This document shows, one piece after another, positions 13,667-27,600 of a stretch of 64,000 nucleotides of DNA. Below the pieces are notes generated by a model. That model was not told the origin of the DNA, searched no databases, and was given only the letters and a program-made list of their open reading frames with translations. Source of the stretch: Chrysomallon squamiferum (Eukaryota > Mollusca > Gastropoda > Neomphalida > Peltospiridae); NCBI GenBank assembly GCA_012295275.1, contig CM022665.1, positions 22,088,502-22,152,501 of the forward strand, written 5' to 3'. A program made the translations under genes and the position numbers. Positions within the stretch are counted from its first letter, which is position 1; each line of letters starts with the position of its first letter.

Positions 13667-14473
13667 CCGTATATACTTGTGTATAAGTCGAATTTTTGGG
13701 AGACTATTAAGGTAATATTTTGGGGGTCGACTTATACATAGGTAATGCTTTTGTAGCTGTTGCTGAAGAGTCGCCATTTTGACTATTATTTGCTACGGGA
13801 TGCATCTAAAATAATCGTGGTCTTTCAGCTTTTCAAAAATATAATTTTATCGTATAAAAATTTTTGAAAAATTAAATAACAAAACCAAATATGAATGTAA
13901 AACATGATATTCTTCCGTTTAATGACATAAAAATACATTTTAAAGCGAGAAAACAGTCAGTACGGCGTTATGCCTTACGGCGTCTTGCAATGATCTAGGA
14001 ATGCAGACTTCTCTGCCAAATTGCACTAAATATCGGTCCTAATTTCATAAACAAAACTCACTTGTTTAATAATAAAGAATTTGGTGAAATAATATTGCAA
14101 TCGTCATTAATATCCACTACCAACAAATTTTGTAAATCATAGAACGGCTAAGTATAACGGTAAGTTAGGTCTCCATGTTAGACCTATTACATTAAAGAGA
14201 TACTATTTATGATACATTTAGGCTATAGCACGTGTAATACATGCATTTACGTTATTATGGTATGTTCGTGCAAGTTACAGCTCGTGCAAGTTATGTTACA
14301 GTAGGCGTACAATGTAGGCCTTCTTGGCAGTGTCACACTGGTCTAAAAATAGTGACGGTGCCTGGAATCTACAGTCGACTTATACACAAGTAATACCTAA
14401 AATGACGCAATTTTTGGTCTTAAAATACACATCGACTTATACATAAGGTCACCTTCTACACAAGTATATACGG
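13667..14473. mobile_element. Non-autonomous DNA transposon (MITE), about 0.8 kb
   Basis: Perfect terminal inverted repeats begin CCGTATATACTTGTGTA on the left and end with its exact reverse complement on the right. Both sides are flanked by TA, a possible target duplication. A subterminal motif GTATAAGTCGA occurs inverted at 13681-13691 and in the opposite orientation at 13727-13737, 14375-14385 and 14432-14442, as expected of transposase-binding sites. There is no transposase frame inside. The superfamily is not assigned. The element lies between the convergent BAHD1 and TAF12 3' ends. Confidence 0.85.
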
Positions 14474-14783
14474 TAAGTATGAAAAATGTGTTATCTTTCA
14501 TTTAAATAAAATCTACATATTTATTCAATAACATTTTTTTTTTTTTTATCTGTGAAGGGTTCTTTTAATTCTATTAACAGCACATGTATTTTGCTTAGTT
14601 CCAACATTGATTGTTTCTCTATAGAATATTTGGAAACAATAAAGGACAATAAACAATCAAGTGAATTATTTATCCAAGTGATAGAATAAAGTTTCAACCT
14701 TTGTCTAAAAAGATTTGGTTTTTATAATCTTTGTAAATTTTAAATCAAATAAATAACAAAATATAAATTACTATAATTATTAC

Positions 14784-14789
14784 TTTATT
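14784..14789 (-). terminator. Probable TAF12 polyadenylation signal
   Basis: On the minus strand AATAAA lies about 82 bases past the TAF12 stop codon (14871-14873). That fits a short 3' UTR ending before the MITE. Confidence 0.5.
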
Positions 14790-14870
14790 TACACAAGATT
14801 GAAAAAAAAAATAAAATAAAAATACTAACAAAAGTCATTTCATCTTCTGTTGGTGTGCAGAAAACCATTT

Positions 14871-17800
14871 TTAATATTTCTTGAGTGTCTTTCGAATCAA
14901 AGCCAGTCTCTGTAATTATAAAAAAAATTAAAAGTTAAAACATGAATCATTCTTCATTACCTATTACATAATTAAAAATTTTTTTTTTTTTTTTTAAATT
15001 TTAAATCATGTCATTGAATTCTACACACAAAAATGTTATGATTTTCATAAGTACAATTAATTTCAATAGTCTAAGTACAGTAAATACCTGTTTGTGAGCT
15101 TCTGTCACTGTTGATTTCTTCAATGGCCGCAGTTCTTCAGACCCAAAACCTGGCACCCACATATTCCAGTTTCGTTCTAAAAACAATAAATAATTAGAAT
15201 ACTACTAGTATTTATTTATTTTTAAACATGATATTTAGTCTTATTATTTTGACATGCTAACAACAATCCACTGAATGCAAAGAAAATATATTTTATATCC
15301 ATGCTTTAAAATTTTACATCTAACAAGTGAAGCAATTAAAAGCAAAAAATTTAAAAAACCAACCATATTTATATTTTTTTTTTGGGGTGGTGGTGATGGT
15401 ATATATTTAAAGCCTGTCTTTTAATATTTATTAATGAATGAAAAAATAATACCTAAATGTAATTGGACATCCTTCACCTCTAATGTGTTAGATTTCCTGT
15501 GTTTTGCAATCTGACAAGCTGCTGTTACAACATTGTCAATAAAATCATCTGCTATTTGCAGTAGGACCTGTAACAAAATAAATAAAATATATAGTTTTAA
15601 AATATCCTGTGATTTGTTTCATAGTTTTCAAGAACCAGAAAAATGATGATAACAACAGACACAACAAGTTTCAATAAACTTAAAAAATAAAAAAGACAGC
15701 AATACTTTATGGTATAATCAATTAATAATCTATGTATTATGTACACATTGCCATTTAGAATGTACAGACATTCATTTTTGCTAATGATCTAGAATGACAA
15801 AATAAATAAATACTGATAGGGATGCATGGAGAATGATATTTTGCCTATTTTAGAGAAAATGTCAACTAATCTACCTCTTCTACATCATCATCCAACTGCT
15901 CCAAAGGATCCACTTCTTTGACCAGCTCCTGAAGTCTCCTTTTATCCAAGACCCTTCCCTCTCCTGACACCACTCCATTTGCATTTCCCGTGGTTCCAGA
16001 GGTAGGACGTGTTGATATGGTTGGCTGTGGTGCGACACTAACCAGTGGAGAGCTTGATAAAACCATGGTGTTGTCGCCAGGATGCTTGTTGGCTGCCATT
16101 ACCTAAAGGAGTCACATAAACTAGTAGAATTTTTGTTCTAAAGAATTATCATCTTTATTAACAACCCATTAAAAACTGCGTAAACTTTATCATCAGTGTT
16201 TAACAATATTACAGTACATTTTAATATCTGATTATTAGGTGTCAGTCATTATATTTTCATGAACAATGGTGAGATGAAAAAAGAAACTGTTACTGCCATT
16301 CCAAAAGCTACTCTTGATTAGCAGTAATGGATTTTATATATGCACCATCCCATAAACTAAGGCTGTTGTGAAACAGCCCATTATGTGCATTCAGGAGGAC
16401 TGATCCTGGAAATGGTGATAACTAGATTAATATTAGTACACTGAAGCTTGTAATTAAAATGAACACTATTTAGTTTGCAATAGTTACAATAAATGTGGCA
16501 GAAGGATGACAGATGATAAAAGAAGTTAAAAGCTTTATTTACAAAGAATACATTTTTATTACTGATTCATTCCTTACAAGCAGAATTTTTTTAAGACAAA
16601 GTTAAAAAAAAAAAATAAAGATATATATATTTACTACAATTGTATATTTTCACACAAAAATTTGTTATCAGTGTTATTGCATTTCCTTTTTATTTTTGAG
16701 GGAAAATATACACACGCACACAAAAAGTTGGTAATGTCAGCTACAAAAATAGAAAGAAAAAAAAATAAAAATAAAAATAAATAAATAAAAGATATAAAAA
16801 TTTAAACAAAGAGCATCTGGTAAAGATATTTCAAAGCCTTGACATTTTCAGATGCTGTCATGTTTTAATTAATAAAATCTACTATGCAGCTTTAAACATA
16901 TTAATAAAACTGATGCAAAATGCTGTCAAATTTAACAAGATAAATGTTCAAGCAGTTAGTGTGTTAATATATAAATGTGTTAGCTTTTCAACCATATGAA
17001 ACAAGCATTAGTATTCTTTTTGTCTCAAATTATTAGCATTAATATTATAAATAAAAAATAAAATTAATTTCAAAACGACAACAGAAAAAAGAGGCCAGCT
17101 CTTAAACAAAAAGCAAATAATTATATATAAATAAAATTATTCATTTGAGCTACTTTATATATGAGTGTTTGTTTTCTGTCTACTGAAATTTGAGAATGGG
17201 TTAATTTATATAACACAGTATAATGAAAAATAAAATGTCAATGAAAGTAAATAAAAATTGCAAAACTCAGTTTATTATGAAAATGGATCTTTTGATATAT
17301 CTAACTTAATTTTATAAAATGCTGAACAATGTATTAACTTCACATTTAAATTTGCTTGAATGGGGAGAGTTTATATTTGTTATTAAAATAAATATTTTGG
17401 AAAATGTAAAAAAAAAAAAAAAAAGAAACCCCATACTCACCAAAAACCAACAACACAATTCATTTAAATTTGTCATATGTCTTCAGACAAAAATGCTGGT
17501 TTTAGATAGAATTATCAATGTTGATTTAACTGCCACAAATACTTTATAAAGTTATAAAAGGAAAGAAAGAAAAAAACAAGTATCCCAGCCAAGAAATTAA
17601 AATTTTAAGGAAGAATATTTGAGGAAACCAAGGAGGTAAAAAAAAAAAAGAAAAAAAAAGAAAAGAAAAAAGGAAGAAAACTCCACTCTTCCATTCTGCG
17701 ACTGAAATGAATTGATATAAAATATCACAGTGGTGATGTCCAGTCCTTACATGCTTAGCTACAATCTAGACTAATCAGGTTGCATACCACACAATTATTC

Positions 17801-18805
17801 TGATTTTTTTCTGTTTACACAAATCATACTTTTTTTTATGTACAGTTTGGAACTGTATGTGGCAGAACTACCTTCTGCTGTTCTGCTTTAGCTCGCTGCA
17901 GGAAATTGTGCAGCTTAGTCAACTCTTCTTTCTGCTGTGCAGTGTGAGGTCCTGGTCCCAAACGCTAGAAAAATTGAGAACATGTATACATACATTGAAA
18001 GAGTAATGAAGGAAAGTTATGTAAAACCTAATGACAAATGCACACATTAAAAAAAAAGAAAAAAAAAGATACTAATGGTTATTATGATGTCAAAGATAGC
18101 TTTGTTATGGTAGAATGAAAGATGAAACCTGCTGTGATCTTTCTGCAAACTCATACTTCTGATTTGATTAGAAGCAAGGAATGATTTAAATACATTTTCA
18201 GGGAAACAACATGCTAGATTTATAGCTCTGTATGTATGTCAGTGAATTAAGGAAAAGCAATCCTGGGACCCATTAAAAATCATAATAATTTTAATCCTGT
18301 GTGAAATACCGTTATAACTTTTTTTTTTCTTTTTTTTTTAATAACATAATGAAAAATGTAAAAACCTTTTGTTTTTCCTTGAAAACCATTTGTTATTCAT
18401 GTAAAAACAATATATTACTATTAATAACAATTACACATTAAGATTAAACTGTCTTTTGAGAATATCTAACTATAGTTTATAAAGATTTTAAACATCTTAA
18501 TACAGCAAAAAACTAAACATTTAGTTCTGTCAGATGAGTGCAATTCTTTCTGTGTCCTACAAAATGCTAATTAAAAAACTAAAAAAACACACTGTTAAAA
18601 TAAAAACCAAAATCTATAATTAAATCTCTTTATTTACTACATATTAATCAATATATTTACTAATTTTATTTTAATTTATAATCATATTCCAAATATGAAA
18701 TATAAAAATCAGATTTTTCCTAGTGTTCAAGTGGAAGTGAATGCCAATGTAGCTACTAACACACATCAAAAATAAAAAATATTGTTTCATTTTAGCTATT
18801 ATTAA

Positions 18806-18863
<58 letters not shown>

Positions 18864-19687
18864 TCACTAATATCAATAATGAAAAATAAATTTAAAACAT
18901 ATTAAAGATTAATAGTAAAATTCATTGATACTAACTTTAAACAATAACTGCATGAATGGCATAATTAGTATGTTAGTCAACTTACTGCCAATTTAATAAG
19001 TTAGGATTCAGGTTAAGGATAAAAGAGTCTCTTTAATAAACATTCCATGCCAAAATATAAAAAATAAAATAAAAAGAAACCATGTTTTCCTACAAAATAC
19101 AAACTGATCTACATTTAGTTGAAAAGTTTAGTGAATAGATCAAAATCATGCTCTGGCTGCAATCAAAGGTAAAACAAACATTCAATAACTTTAGTTAATA
19201 ATGAATTAAAATGTGATTATGTTGGGCTTAAAATATACTTTTGATAGTACTAAAAATAAGGATATTTTATATTTGCTAATAATAAAGTGTAATAATAAAA
19301 TAATGAAGAAGAAGCAATTTTGTAGCTTACTTATGATTTCTGGAGTATTTTTATTTTTACATTTCTTCACAACTAAAAGACAAAGACACTGTACAGCATG
19401 CTATTTTTATTGTCACACTTTATTTTTAGCAAAGGTTGGTTTGATGCATTCAATGTATAACTACATCATTTGAACACGACTCACCAAAGGTATATTTTAA
19501 CAGTTAAAGTAATTTTGTACATGATGTACATAAATATTCTACTTACTGCTATCTGAGATTCTAGCTGATTGATTGTCTCAGCAAAAGTGGCTGGTCTGTG
19601 GGAGCTGCTCCCTGGGGAGCTGCTGGTGGTTTTAGTGGGAGAAGTACTTGTTATGACAATTGATGCTGTACTCATAGCCTGGTCCAT
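14871..19687 (-). CDS. TAF12: Transcription initiation factor TFIID subunit 12
   Basis: Coding exons on the minus strand are 19687-19547, 17964-17872, 16102-15875, 15567-15453, 15176-15088 and 14909-14871, giving 234 aa with every join in frame (human TAF12 is about 161). TAF12 pairs with TAF4 in TFIID, and with ADA1 in SAGA, through an H2B-like histone fold. The fold starts near residue 129 ([20 protein letters not shown]) and continues with [39 protein letters not shown] and [12 protein letters not shown]. The C-terminus [12 protein letters not shown] matches the family. The first 125 residues are Ser/Thr-rich, then contain a helical segment ([35 protein letters not shown]) absent from short vertebrate isoforms. 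The ATG at 19687 is chosen because an in-frame TAA lies five codons upstream. A 5' UTR exon lies at about 21443-21460 and beyond. Confidence 0.95.
16294..16420 (+). repeat. Fragment of an interspersed repeat like those of molluscs
   Basis: The stretch contains GCTACTCTTGATTAGCAGTA, then TATATGCACCATCCCA and GAAACAGCCCATT, ending GGACTGATCCTGG. This order resembles a very common molluscan repeat whose wording I recall (GATTAGCAGCAAGG ... TATATGCACCATCCCA ... ATAGCCCAATGGG ... GATCGATCC). The match is from memory, is diverged, and was not searched. The fragment lies in a TAF12 intron. Confidence 0.5.
18808..18862. repeat. (AAT)n microsatellite
   Basis: About 18 uninterrupted AAT/ATA triplets in the second TAF12 intron. 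Confidence 0.95.
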
Positions 19688-21442
19688 TAATCCACATGTT
19701 TAGGCATCAAATTAATGTTTTAATTTTGCGTTTAGCTATGCCTGAAAACAACAAGAAATGTATTGATAAAATAAATAGTAAAATCTGAATATTATCAGTC
19801 TATGAGAAAGTCTATTTGTGCAAAACACAAATAAAAAAAAAACTAAAAAAATAATAGTGTCCCCCACTTACACACATATACAAAGGAAGGGAATATAAAT
19901 ACAACTGAAAAATAATAATAATAATTACAACAATATAAAAATTACTGAGATTTTTCCATTGGTTTTATCAGTTATCATGATTATATGAGTTTAACCATGT
20001 TCTATTAAATTCTGATTCTGAATAAAGTATAGGAGACTGGTTTTTCTTGGTTCAGAAGAGTTATTTACATGCGTTTTTTTTTTTTTAATGTTCTATGAGG
20101 AACATATTATTCTTCTCAGTCATTTTTGTATTTGTTCATACATATGCTCAATTATACAAGCTGAACCAACTGATCAACATACAGTTTCTGTTCAAAATTC
20201 ACTGAACATAGCTTTTCATCCCAAAATGATTAAACCATTGTATTTCCATCAAATCTTACAGATCTAATATAATAAGAACTAAATAAAAAATTTTATAGTA
20301 TATTTTATGAGTTTATTGGTCACTATCATGTTGGATGCCCTTCATTGATGATTTGTGATCAGGTCTTGTAACCTAAATGATGTCATTGGATGATGACTAT
20401 ATGTACAAAACATCTCATGCTTATTATTGCTGCTTTTAAACACTATTTATTTGATTATTCGAAAAGGTTGATAATACTCTCTGTAGCTGATATCTCAATA
20501 TAATTATACTGAAATTTTCATTTTATTGTCATGAAAATCAAAGGAAATACAGGATTTTATTATTATTATTATTCTTTTCCATTCTATAACTGCTAGATCA
20601 CAGAGATTAGGTGAATCAAACTTTTAAAGGTTAAAAACACTAGAGAAAAAAAAAGGTGATTCTTAACATAATTAAAATGTCCATAACTTCCTTAATTATT
20701 AATCATTTAATGTGTTTTGATCATGTTCAGTGTTGGTTCCATTTTGTTTTTTATTTAGTGCTCTTTATAATGTGTTTGACAAGTTTAATATTTGTTTTAT
20801 AACATACCTTCTACTACTAGAAAGGGCTGATGCTGATTAAAATAATTATATAATAAAATGCATTAAAGCATAAATTTATTATCATACATTCACTGATTCA
20901 GTGCTGGTTCTTTGTATTTATAATAACTTGTAGGCTGCATATATTTTTCTTCTCTTGTTCACATTTAAAGCAGCTTTTTTGAAGATTTTAATATTTTTTC
21001 CCCTTACTGAATCATTGAGAGTGAACATATACAAATAGTGAATACTTTATTTTAAAGCTATGAGTTTAATTGTATACATAAATATCTCAGTAAGCTCTGG
21101 GACATTATTCAGTGCTATCGCTTAACAGAATCGACACTTCTTCCTGAATCTGACGCCCTTTTGTTAATCAAGTTAAATACTGAATTTTATCAATATACTC
21201 AATGTTCACAATTTAGTCTAACGTTTAGATTTTGCTAACTTTTGGCTGAGTCGTGAGCGAGTGACTCGAATAACCAACTACTGAAACTTTTTCCAATGCG
21301 AGCATATTTTGTAAACCACTAACTGTGACTAAATGTAAAGGTTATGTAGCCTCATTCTGGAGAAATATCCTGCGAACATAAATAACCAAAAGAGAAAAAA
21401 AAAAACCTTTAACACCATTAAGACACTAATTTCTACTCGTAC

Positions 21443-21460
21443 CTTGTTAGGCTGTGCCAT
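21443..21460 (-). promoter_or_regulatory. Spliced upstream ORF in the TAF12 leader
   Basis: On the minus strand an ATG at 21460 reads MAQPNK up to a donor AAG|GTACGAG. Splicing to the acceptor TTTTCAG|GCATAGC at 19741 adds one Ala codon and a TAG, giving a seven-residue peptide. The main TAF12 ATG follows 54 bases into that second exon. This reads as a short uORF across an exon junction, not the true N-terminus. An unrecognised alternative exon could change that. Confidence 0.5.
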
Positions 21461-21603
21461 TTTGAGAAGGGAAGTAATTCTTTCGACTGGTGTCGTAAGC
21501 AATTTTTCAAGATAAGAAATCAGTCTATTCTTGTTTATTTCTGAATAATCGAAGTCTGAAAAATAATTATGTAGAGAAAAGTAGAAAAAACATCAGAAGT
21601 ACA
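21461..21603. promoter_or_regulatory. Bidirectional TAF12/KCTD3 promoter
   Basis: Only 143 bases separate the first ATG of the TAF12 transcript (minus strand, 21460) from the KCTD3 ATG (plus strand, 21604). Both genes must therefore share one promoter region, with very short leaders or start sites inside this gap. I see no clear TATA box. Coordinate regulation is inferred from the geometry alone. Confidence 0.7.
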
Positions 21604-24600
21604 ATGTCGGGGGAAATAATCAATTTAAACGTTGGAGGAAAGAGGTAAACATTGCAAATAAACATGTTAAAGATACCTGATGTCAATGGTTCAATGTCTT
21701 TTATCAGACCAGACGTCTAGAGAGCAGCAGATTGACAGAACTCGGCATAAATCACAACGAAATAAGCATACATCATGAAGTTAAACTGATAAAGTAATGA
21801 CTAATCATTTAGTGTCGGCACAGTTTTAATAATCTACAAGAAGAACCTTTTTTGATTAGAATATAAGACGTTTTTGCAAAATATCTTTCTGTTCCATTAT
21901 TGAGGTTTTAGGGTTAGTTTCAGGATTAGAAACCTTTTAGTCAGTTATTGTTAATGTTAGGTCTGGGATTCCTTTTATGCTGAGGTAAAACAGACAAAAC
22001 AACCTCACAAAAGTGATCAAAATGAGCCATAAAGAAGAAAAAAAAAATCACCCCCAATGAACAGTTCTGTTTGATTTTAAATAAACTTCAGTGTTAGGCA
22101 TATTACTACTTAATCTAGAAGTTATATGCCATAGATATGCAGAAGCTGTCAAAATCTTTGTTAGGTCTGTGTTCATGTAAGTAGCATTTGGTTAAAATAA
22201 CAATTCAGCAATAATCTCTGAAAGTACAGATATAAAATAAGCTTTGCTGCAACTTGATAAAATTAGCTTAATGTTTGGTTTGCTTTTTTCTCTCATAATT
22301 ACATGTCAGTCATATTAGTAATAATTGTTCAAAGTTCAATTTGTTTTTCTTTTCTGCAACATCTCTACATCAGCAAGTTGTATTTCTACATGAATTAAGA
22401 AATAGAACAGTAAATAATTTCATCCTTTTTTAATAATTAGTGATCATAGATTATTATAATTACTAGGAAAAATATGTTACTATCACAGATGAAAAAAATG
22501 CAGTGATATCCATTCCCTAAGAATAGCAACAACAAAAAAAAAAAAACTGAAAAAACAAAACAACTACAGTCACATCTCAGGTGTGATGAAAGACAAAAAT
22601 AAAATAAAAGCTAAAATTAATTATTACTGAGTCAGTTTTCAAAGTATTTATTAATATTAATCATTATTAGCTGTCAAAGATTTATTATATATTTTTTTTT
22701 AAATGACAAACAGGAAACAAGTTAACCACCATGCTTTGGACTTAATTTATTTATTTTTACAGAAACATAATATATTTAGTTTTTATTTTATTTTATCTTT
22801 TGTCCTTATACTTTACCTTTCAAAATAATAACAATAACAACAACAAGAATAAAAGCAACAACAACAATAATAATTTAATACTAACATTTTATGATTTGCA
22901 AATTCATGTTTATTTTCAGGTTTTCCACCTCAAGACAAACACTAACATGGGTGCCAGATTCATTTTTCACAAGGTAGGTTTTATTTGTGAGAAATAATAA
23001 TAAAAGCTCTCCCACCCCCAAAACTCCAGTGGTTATTATAGTTTGAAATGGTTGCATAATAAATAATTATAATTGTAGCTGCTACTCACTGTAAATTTTT
23101 TTTATTTTTTTTTTTATAGTATGCTAAGTGGAAGGATTTCAACCCTAAAAGATGAAACCGGTGCAGTAAGTGGATATTAATGTTTGATGCTGTATAATCT
23201 TAGCATATATTCTGAAATAACATATATATATTTACAGTAAATTAACTTTTTATGTAAATAAATTTAAATAAAGATATTTATGTAATTATTCAGTTTATAA
23301 ATTTTTGGACAAACCTAAAAACAGTAAAACCTTTATTATATGTTTCATTTATTATTCATATTTTCATTTTAAAAAGTGCCTTATTAATTTGTTTTGTTTC
23401 AGATATTTATTGACAGAGATCCAAAATTGTTTCAGCATGTCTTGAATTTTCTGCGTACTAAAGACATAATTTTAAGGTTTGTCGTTTATAACTGAAGAAC
23501 ATTTTCTGGTTTTAATATCCCATCTGATTGTTTATTATTAAAATTTTCTAATGGAAAATGCAGATTAATCATTTTGAAATGTTTTGACCAAAACATTTAT
23601 TTGTGAACCACTACTTAATGAATTCAGGAAATCTATTTTATTTGTAATCTAATGATTTCATTTTATAAATGGTGTAATTCAGATAGTTTTAGGGTTAATG
23701 AAACAGTAATTTATATACTGAATACTTTTGTTTTATTTATTTTCAGTAATGTGAATCTGTCGGCACTTAGACATGAAGCAGAATTTTATGGTATTACACC
23801 ATTAGGTATGTCTCTTGTTGTTTATATTTTCCCATTTTAGACTTTTTACTTCATATCTTGTAGCTAAATGTCACTGGACATAATAAAATATAATTGTTAT
23901 GTTCATTTTTTGATCAAATATTATACATGTTTATTTCCTATCATTTGGGTTTAGTAGGTCTGGGTAAAGATATTCCACCAAATTCTGTTTTATTTTGACA
24001 TTTAATCCGATGTATTGCATCCTTGTATAATCATCTGAATTGCCTGTTTGAGAGCAAAAGCTCTGACATCAAATAATTATTCATATATTTTTATGAAATA
24101 AATAAATTATTTCTAATTTTCATTTAATACATTACAAAAGTTAACTGCAAAATGTCGGGCTCATGCTAGCAAGTTGATTAACAGAATTAAACAGCATTCT
24201 GAACTAATTATTTTCCTTATTAAACTGCTGAGAACAACTTGTGTTAGAAATATGTCTGATCTGTAATGTAAATTTTCAGTGAGACGTTTGATGTTGTGTG
24301 AAGATTTGGACTGTGCATCGTGTGGAGATGTTTTGTTTCATGGTTATCTTCAACCACCATGTAAGTACATGTACAGTCTTTGAATATGTCATGTTTCTAA
24401 GAAAATTATTTCTATTCTGTGAGGAATTTTAATATCATTTATTAATTAATATTATAAAGTATTGCATTTACAATATTTTTTGTCATGAGCAGTATTTAAA
24501 AATCATATGCCTTTCCATGGAACTTTTAAAGGTTTAACTAATTTTAATTTCTTTTTTTCCAGTTTTGTTTAATAAAAGACTACACATTTTAATTTTTAAT

Positions 24601-27600
24601 TAGTGACTGTAATTTAAAATAATTGTCAAAAGAAAAGATTGAATAATGTATTACATGTCTAAATTAATGCCTTTCTTGACTACGCAATTCTTGAATATCC
24701 AATCTTTGTGTTCTTTATCATGGAACCCAACCTGTCACATAATGTTAAAGATATTAATTGAAATTGACTGTGTCAGTGCTTGTTGTAAAGCACAAGGGAT
24801 AATAAAAACTATTTTATTTTCAGTACCCCCGGTAGCAGATTCTTTGTCCAAAAACAATTCTGCTTCAGTAAACAGTTTGGACATAGGTGATCAGGCCCGT
24901 CAGAACCAGCAAGCTAGACCTCCAGAGTCCAGGTAAAAACTAAAACCATTTAAACTAAGAGTTGTTTTTAGTTATATTAATATTCGTTAAAACATTTTCC
25001 AGTGAAAATTCAGTAGCACAATTTTCCAGTGAAAATCCACAAAGGTGACTCAGTAACAGTCACACATTATATATTATATTTACATCCATTCTGGATCATA
25101 ATGAAAAATAATTTCTCTTCTGAGGTAATTTGCAAGAATTAGAATAAATTATTGTTAAAATTTATTAATCTTATTTATTTTCTTTTAAGAAAAGCACATA
25201 GGATGCTGATTCTTGGATGTATTTAATTTGATAAAAATCCTATATTTTATGCCAGACAATTGTTAATGTATTATACAGTGCTGATTGAATAATCACTATT
25301 TGTTTTATTAATAGAAACAATTCTGTGGATTCCAGGATGTCTCATTCTCGACAGAGTTCTCTGGATATCCGCTGTCATGCTCACTCTCGCAACTCTTCCA
25401 CTGATCTGCGACATTTCCGCAATTCCTTTGATTTCAACAGAATTTTGTGTTCAAAATCTGACTCAACATCTAATTCTAGCACAGGTAACAGTATTGATGT
25501 GTTAAGTTTATTTAACTACCATTTATTAGATGATCAGATTTTATTTCTTCTTTAGGCCAATTAAAGTGTTTTTAAAACAGTACTCCATTGCCTGGAATTT
25601 AAATGTGATATTAAAATAAAAAAATTTTTTCATTTAAAAAGATGAGACAAATATTCCAGAATTATGTTTTTTGAAAAAACTGAAGACACCATATGTTTTG
25701 TTTTAAAATTATTTTTAAATTATAATTTTTTATTACTAGATTTCATTGATCCATTTTTAGCTGTAATCTTGTTTCAGTATGTCAGATATATTAATTTATA
25801 TCAGCTTCAAGGAAAAGGTTATAAAAATGCTTGTTTCTTTTTAATTTTCAATTATTATTTCTTTGTGTTATTTGATATAAAAAGAGGTGACATTTATTTG
25901 GTTATGAGTTCAAAAATTATAAAATTTTTTATTTTATTCATACTCACTGTTCAAATATTGAAGAAATTACAATGGAATTTGATTATGTTATTTACATTTT
26001 ACAGTTGCCTATGTTGATCCACTGAGAGTGACAATGGTTCGAGGACATCACAACTGGATCTGTGTGGCCTACCCACATTTTGTATGCTGTTTCAGGTCCG
26101 TGAATTTTACTCAAGTTTCTCACGTGTTATTTTGATTTTTGACATCAGAAATACATCAATAATAATATGATGTATAGCATAATTGTTAATAATATGCTTT
26201 TATTTTATACTATTTAGAAAATCCAGCTTATAGTTCAGTTACCTTTTCAATATTTTATTTTGTGATTTGAAAATGCCCAAACTATTTTATAATGTTTTGT
26301 AGAATGAAGGACTCTATGGGTTGGCAGTTAATTTGGACAAGTCCTCATATGGAAGTGCAAGTTGAACATACAGCTATTAATGCCAAAGTACTTAATCCTA
26401 ATCAGGATAACTCTTACAAAATGGTGGCCGCTTCACTGGCCAATCTGATTAGATTGTGGTCAGTTAGTGATGAGGGAGATAGCCGGGAAATAGGTTAGTA
26501 GAATAAAATGTCATTTTAACAGTGTTGTATATAGCTGTGATGAATTGTACTGCTAACTTGGCTTGGATTTATCTAAACAGAAAGCTTTAATTAGACCTGT
26601 TAAGAATGCAAAAAAGTACTGATTAATAATGAAATGCTTTATCTCAGTAATTAATGTTTTACATGAAGATAGACAAAGAATTAAAAATTTAATTATGTAT
26701 TAGACTTTTCTTAATTTTAATTTATTAAAAATTATAAAAATTATAAAAACATGTAGGTTATCTTGTCTTGACATATTCTGTCTACATATTTTCCTAAACA
26801 AAACCAAATTAAAAATAATACATAGTTATGTCATTTCTGTAACAAGACAAATATACAAGAATGACTTTTAGAGAAAATTTAAATTAAATTTGTATTATTG
26901 ATTTGTTTGTAGGTGTCTTCAACCTCAATGTTCCTGTGGATTCTCTGTTTTTTATTGGAAGTCAGCTAGTTGCCCTGAGTCAGACTGGTAAAGTTGGGGT
27001 GTGGCACTCCATGACCCAGCACTGGCAGGTAGGTAGTGAAAAACATAATTAAAACATAATTCAATTTTAAGTATACTTCAGATATTAAGACCAGAATAGT
27101 TTAAATGCTGATTGCCTACTTCTTAGTAATAATCACTTAAGGATAGTTTACCATGTATCACTGATAACTATTTATATCACATTTAATATATATTTGATTT
27201 TAAAGTGAAAACAGAGAATAGAAATATTTAACATGTTTGTGATTCTAATGTGCAATGGAAATTAATTAAGTGTATATGTGCATTAAATGTTTATTTTTGT
27301 TTTTTTAGATTCAGGATGTTGTTCCTATAACAAGCTATGACACCTCTGGCTCATTCCTGTTGCTGGGTTGTAATAATGGTTCCATTTATTACATAGGTGA
27401 GTGCTATGCTATTATTCAATTTCCATTTGCGCAATATGTTATCAATTTGTAGATACTGTAAAAGAAGATATGCTGTATTTGTCCAACAAATTAAAAATAT
27501 ATATAGATTATAAAGTTGTTTTCAGACAATGCAATCAAATTTACAATATATAAATTATATTTAACTTTGTTTGACACCCAGTAGCTGATATATTTTTTGT

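Noticed and set aside
25664-26017. 117-codon open frame on the plus strand
   Set aside because: It lies inside a KCTD3 intron, has Phe/Ile/Leu-rich AT-driven composition, and the true exon starts at 26005 in another context.
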